Part shown: positions 36,060-38,691 of the stretch, in pieces
Position numbering within the stretch: the first letter of the stretch is position 1
Layout of the letters: every line of letters begins with the position of its first letter
Source: Alkalinema sp. FACHB-956
GTDB lineage: Bacteria; Cyanobacteriota; Cyanobacteriia; Leptolyngbyales; Leptolyngbyaceae
DNA: 38,691 bases
NCBI RefSeq assembly: GCF_014697025.1
Contig: NZ_JACJRC010000041.1
Location: 1 to 38,691 of the forward strand
Direction of reading: 5' to 3'
The notes under the pieces: generated by a model
What the model saw: only the letters and a program-made list of their open reading frames with translations
Told to the model about the DNA's origin: nothing
Database searches by the model: none
Program-made: the position numbers and the translations under genes

Positions 36060-36567
36060 GGGTGAATAGGTTGATAATTCCGGTGTGGGGAACTGATGGG
36101 AGTTCTCCTTTCGCAGACTACCATGGCTGTGCTGGCCTCAGGGTGGCAGACTTTGGCCCCGCTCCCCTGAATAAGTATGGAATATGTGTGAAAACTGAGC
36201 GGAATTGAGTATAACTGAGGGAACTTGTTCACTAGTTTTCTTCGTCCTGTGTGCTCTGTTCGATCGTGAAATCTCTTCTTCATATGGGTTGTTTCGTTGG
36301 TTGGCTCAACCGTTCACTCAAGTTTCTAGGGTCTTCCTGGATTTTGTTGGATCAGCTCAAGGTACTGACGCACCGCCCTCGATCGTCCTATCGGATTAGG
36401 CAATTTGTGGGAAAGATCTCGGTGTTGCAGCCTATGCTGGATGGCCGATCGGGTTGCTTATGATGAAGAACAATGGATGGCCCCATTTGCGATCGATCAT
36501 TCCCTTGGGATAGTTGCATCACCCCCAGTCAAACGTTCTTAAAGGATCTAGTTCACCCAGGCTTGCT
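36060..36567. other. 508-bp intergenic region between cobS and the next plus-strand gene
   Basis: It lies between divergent genes. The 120 bp next to cobS carry GC-rich inverted elements, with a GGCCAAAGTCTGCC stretch (minus strand, near 36150) that vaguely resembles a B12 box. The conserved cobalamin-riboswitch core is missing, so I do not call one. A 70-codon frame at 36251-36463 has no known relative. Nothing else stands out. Confidence 0.55.
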
Positions 36568-37041
36568 ATGAGTCAAAATTCTTCTTCCCGACCTGCCAGA
36601 TTTCCTGCTCCTTGTATTGTCGATCGGGGGCTTGTGGTTGATAAGCGGGATATGCAACGGTTGCTGACGGATTTGCGGCGTGTGCGCTATCTCTATTTCC
36701 AGGATGGCAAGGTTGCGTCGGAGGGGGAGGGCTGCATTGTTGAGGTGATTGCAGACCCCCAGAGTTCGACGTTGGTGGCGAATCGATCGCTGTATATCAA
36801 TGTTTGTAGTTTTGACTATTTGGAGTTGCGGCAGGTGGCTGGTGCTGGGGGCGAGGGGCAGCAGGCTTGTTTTGATTTGGTGCAAGAGAGTTGGTTGCTG
36901 CGGTTGCTTCCGGTGTCTGATCCGTTGCAGGCGAGATCCGATCGACAGTTGAATGCGGCGGCGTTGGAGGCGGTGGTGGCGGATGTGCTGTCTGCGAGTT
37001 GGGATCCTCAGTTTGATGATGAGGATGGGGTGGATTTTTAA
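36568..37041 (+). CDS. Conserved cyanobacterial hypothetical protein (157 residues)
   Basis: The ATG at 36568 (MSQNSSSRPARFPAPCIVDRG) is the likely start; 18 further codons upstream are possible but less natural. The protein has an extended N-terminus and a mixed alpha/beta core (DMQRLLTDLRRVRYLYFQDGKVASEGEGCIVEVIADP, LVANRSLYINVCSFDYLEL). The acidic C-terminus ends DPQFDDEDGVDF. I believe similar proteins occur widely in cyanobacteria, without assigned function. No membrane segment, signal peptide or catalytic motif can be seen. Codon use (many TTG, GAT and GCG) fits the host, unlike the module to its right. Confidence 0.75.
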   Translation: MSQNSSSRPARFPAPCIVDRGLVVDKRDMQRLLTDLRRVRYLYFQDGKVASEGEGCIVEVIADPQSSTLVANRSLYINVCSFDYLELRQVAGAGGEGQQACFDLVQESWLLRLLPVSDPLQARSDRQLNAAALEAVVADVLSASWDPQFDDEDGVDF

Positions 37042-37185
37042 GGGAATTGCTAGGTTCTGGTCAAGGCTAGGCATCCGGGATGTGCCTAAAGGGGCGATCG
37101 GTTGCCTCTAAAATTTCGTCTGTGATTGCACAGGCTACGGTTTCGATGTTGGGATTATTCAACTGCCTGTTTGGCGACGGGAGGG

Positions 37186-37269
37186 TTAGGCGGGTGCTTT
37201 TAACGACTCATAGGGCTGGATGCGCACGTCGGCTGGAATTCCTTAAGCTAGGTCAATGATGAAGCTTTT
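37186..37269 (-). pseudogene. Possible remnant of a protein C-terminus
   Basis: On the minus strand the frame reads KSFIIDLA, stop, GIPADVRIQPYESLKAPA, stop. Composition and ending look like genuine protein, but an in-frame TAA splits it and nothing convincing continues upstream. It could be the tail of a gene lost when the neighbouring module came in. The signal is short, so this is weak. Confidence 0.25.
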
Positions 37270-37429
37270 CTAGATTTTTGTCTGAAAATGACTGCCCACG
37301 AAACAATTTGAAAAGCCGATCGAATTTTACATCCCAAAGATGGTTGAGAAAATACACGATCGCTCTCAACTACCCCGATCGCTGCTTTCGCGGACGGTTT
37401 TCTGGGGCAATGAGCCAGTTACTTTTGCT

Positions 37430-37493
37430 AAAACCTCGATCGATCAAATGCTGGGAAAACGAACGGATCAATGTCGCAAAAACCTCGATCGAT
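37430..37493. repeat. 15-bp direct repeat
   Basis: AAAACCTCGATCGAT occurs at 37430-37444 and at 37479-37493, 49 bp apart, each preceded by a GC(T/A)-like context. It may be a duplicated regulatory or target site. Confidence 0.8.
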
Positions 37494-37683
37494 GAGTCCG
37501 CGTCGAGTCTCGAATGACATTGATGATGCGATCAGGAGAGCGATCGTAATAACCACAGCTTTGAAACGCAAGCTGAAATGCTAGAAAGACAGAGAATAGA
37601 AAGATATTTTTCTCTCTGGGTAGTCAGTATAACGACTAATACTTTGCAAATACTAAGCATTAACAGTGTGACTCAAAGCTGTA

Positions 37684-38235
37684 TCATAAAGCATCTGCGG
37701 TTTCTCGCACAGACTGAAGAAACTGAATGATCTCTTGAACAACTGTAGCTTTACGGAGAACTTCAAGATCTTCATTTGTGAGTTGATCGACCAATTGAGC
37801 CTGAGTCTGAAAATTCTTCGATTGAGAAATCAATAGCTTTAAAGCTTGCCAAGGCTGGTACACTGCCAGACTCAGCACATCTTGAGAAGGCACATACCCG
37901 AGTAGACGCGAAAGTAGGGAAACATCTTGAAAAAAAATGATTTCGAGAGTAGGAACAGCCAGTATTACTTTAACTGGTGTATTCACAGCAATGTTTCCAA
38001 CAATTTCTTCAGTATCTTTAAGTCGTTGTTCAACTTGCTCCGGGATAGTTGCATCAGCATCCGCCACGATTGCAACAGGAGATTGTCGGCGAACAATCAA
38101 AGATCGAGCTAGCGATTTGACAGCAGAGAGTCCACCCGCCGCAACAATCTCAACATTGCTAATGAATTCTTCTGGAAGCAGACGTTTCAATAGTTGTGCG
38201 TCACGCTCCCCCTCACATACAATGTAAGCTGTCAT
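37684..38235 (-). CDS. TOPRIM-domain protein, probable nuclease partner
   Basis: The 183-residue protein begins with a TOPRIM fold: MTAYIVCEGERD (E8 or E10 as the catalytic glutamate), then a helix, VEIVAAGGLSAVKSL, and VAIVADADA with the DxD pair D59/D61. A VPTLEIIFF segment (94-102) resembles the proline-and-glutamate motif seen after the core in OLD-like and lone TOPRIM proteins. The rest is helical. There is no ATPase, zinc or DNA-binding domain. TOPRIM proteins of this type occur in phage-defence systems next to ATPases or nucleases. Its ATG overlaps the TGA of the upstream nuclease gene (ATGA), so the two were probably translated together. The gene lacks CGATCG, unlike the rest of the window. 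It appears intact, but its upstream promoter is cut off by the IS3-type element. Confidence 0.75.
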   Translation of the reverse strand: MTAYIVCEGERDAQLLKRLLPEEFISNVEIVAAGGLSAVKSLARSLIVRRQSPVAIVADADATIPEQVEQRLKDTEEIVGNIAVNTPVKVILAVPTLEIIFFQDVSLLSRLLGYVPSQDVLSLAVYQPWQALKLLISQSKNFQTQAQLVDQLTNEDLEVLRKATVVQEIIQFLQSVRETADAL

Positions 38236-38569
38236 GGAATATCCCTCTCTCTAACATCATAGTCAGGTAGCCCATCTTCTACGCATACGCGATATTTAAG
38301 AAGGAGCAGTTCACAGATCGACTCTCGCTCTAAAGCATATTTTAGCTCTTCTCCACTCCAAAGCAGAATTGTCTGAGGCAATGAAAAGTAGGAGAGATGG
38401 CGGGCTTGATCAGTAAATCCTGTTCGACTAAAGACCAGACCAAGCGTACTGGCAGGACGACGCAAAAGTTGATTACGCAGTTTAGCGATTGGTGCGATGT
38501 CAACATTCACCCTATCGGCAAAGTCTTTGCTCTCTACTAGACAAGACAGCCCTGAACAGTAAACTACGG
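38232..38569 (-). pseudogene. PD-(D/E)XK (Mrr-like) nuclease gene truncated by an IS3-type element
   Basis: The host-derived frame encodes about 112 residues from VVYCSGLSCLVESKDF to VRERDIP. A LVESK segment gives the E-x-K half of the PD-(D/E)XK motif. The following part, with QLLRRP and GLVFSRTGFT, resembles Mrr-type restriction endonucleases. The aspartate half and any N-terminal recognition domain would be further right, but the IS3-type end starts at 38570 and replaces them. An in-frame TTG inside the IS end could allow a shortened product with the element's residues, without a full active site. The gene joins the TOPRIM gene by an ATGA overlap. Confidence 0.7.
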
Positions 38570-38691
38570 TGGACCCCAAAAACTGGACAGGTAGTTAAGC
38601 TCTGAAAACTCAAACTGTGATAGGAGTATTTCATGGGCAATAAACGCAAACAATACAGCGCCGACTTCAAAGCCAAAGTAGCCTTAGCGGC
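38570..38691 (+). mobile_element. Left end of an IS3-family element (runs off right edge)
   Basis: TGGACCCCAAAAACTGGACA (38570-38589) is a typical IS3-family inverted-repeat end starting with TG. It is followed after 43 bases by the transposase orfA. It sits inside the nuclease gene. The other end and target duplication are beyond the window. Confidence 0.85.
38633..38691 (+). CDS. IS3-family transposase OrfA, N-terminal part
   Basis: The ATG at 38633, with AGGAG nine bases upstream (38622-38626), starts MGNKRKQYSADFKAKVALA. The K-(R/K)-x-Y-S-x-x-F-K-x-x-V-A-L-x-A pattern is the start of the HTH_8-type OrfA of IS3-family elements. It continues past the right edge. Confidence 0.88.
   Translation, partial: MGNKRKQYSADFKAKVALA

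Larger units (their letters stand above)
37042..37683. other. 642-bp region without a convincing gene, possibly decayed
   Basis: The segment lies between the last host-like gene and the TOPRIM module. It holds six CGATCG palindromes within 229 bp (37318-37546), a 15-bp direct repeat, and a minus-strand coding-like scrap interrupted by a stop. Several short frames on the plus strand (for example 37278-37517) have no recognisable features. I read it as junction or decayed DNA. Confidence 0.55.

Noticed and set aside
36060-36180. Cobalamin riboswitch before cobS
   Set aside because: A minus-strand GGCCAAAGTCTGCC piece recalls a B12 box, but the CCGGTGnnAnnCCGG core and GCCACTG element are absent and spacing is wrong.
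36251-36463. 70-codon plus-strand frame between cobS and the next gene
   Set aside because: The product has no recognisable pattern and no clear start signal; I kept it only as part of the gap description.
37278-37517. 79-codon plus-strand frame in the gap before the TOPRIM module
   Set aside because: No family resemblance, no ribosome binding site, and it runs through a direct repeat; another frame over the same DNA is equally open.

Overview
The window looks like a piece of a cyanobacterial chromosome. The palindrome CGATCG, mostly as GCGATCGC (the HIP1 motif typical of cyanobacteria), occurs every few hundred bases. The gene families fit: a Ser/Thr-kinase/histidine-kinase fusion, a Toc75/Omp85-like protein, PilT with a proline-rich N-terminus, an S41 processing protease, ferredoxin-type IspG, CobS, and several small proteins of cyanobacterial type. 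No genus can be assigned from the sequence alone. The two window edges fall in insertion sequences: the end of an IS630-type transposase on the left, and the start of an IS3-type element on the right.

Layout. 1-9.7 kb: a minus-strand signalling cluster of a 1816-residue Ser/Thr kinase-ATPase-GAF-histidine kinase, an 895-residue hybrid histidine kinase with a periplasmic ABC-substrate-binding-like sensor, and a 425-residue receiver-histidine kinase overlapping it by 11 bp. 10-12.3 kb: an Omp85 outer-membrane protein. 12.3-16 kb: a minus-strand MacA/MacB-like tripartite export operon with adaptor, permease and ATPase as separate genes. 16.9-18.3 kb: a disordered protein with an RGG/Gly-rich tail. 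18.4-20.6 kb: an alpha/beta hydrolase and a DUF39 (HcyBio) protein. 20.7-22.5 kb: tRNA-Asp and a TAXI-type substrate-binding protein with an extra C-terminal module. 22.5-28.2 kb: small membrane protein, pilT, small conserved protein, S41 protease, ispG, small conserved protein. 28.6-36.1 kb: ABC-F ATPase, RbgA-type GTPase, a 41-residue membrane protein, scpA, a sugar-phosphate nucleotidyltransferase, an ion channel with a zinc ribbon, and cobS. 36.5-37.0 kb: a conserved hypothetical protein.

37.0-38.7 kb is different. About 0.6 kb of non-coding, possibly decayed DNA is followed by a two-gene module: an Mrr-like PD-(D/E)XK nuclease and a TOPRIM protein, joined by an ATGA overlap. The stretch from about 37.55 kb to the window end has no CGATCG. 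The nuclease gene is cut by the IS3-type element. This is the best candidate here for an undescribed (probably defence-related, now broken) system.

A second theme is short tandem duplication. At least eleven arrays of 10-21 bp units lie in coding and intergenic DNA. In coding DNA the units are all multiples of three (12, 15, 21 bp), apart from one 18-bp array straddling a stop codon; between genes they are 10, 11, 16 and 17 bp. One adds seven residues just before the catalytic lysine of the giant kinase. Most remaining genes are ordinary housekeeping functions.
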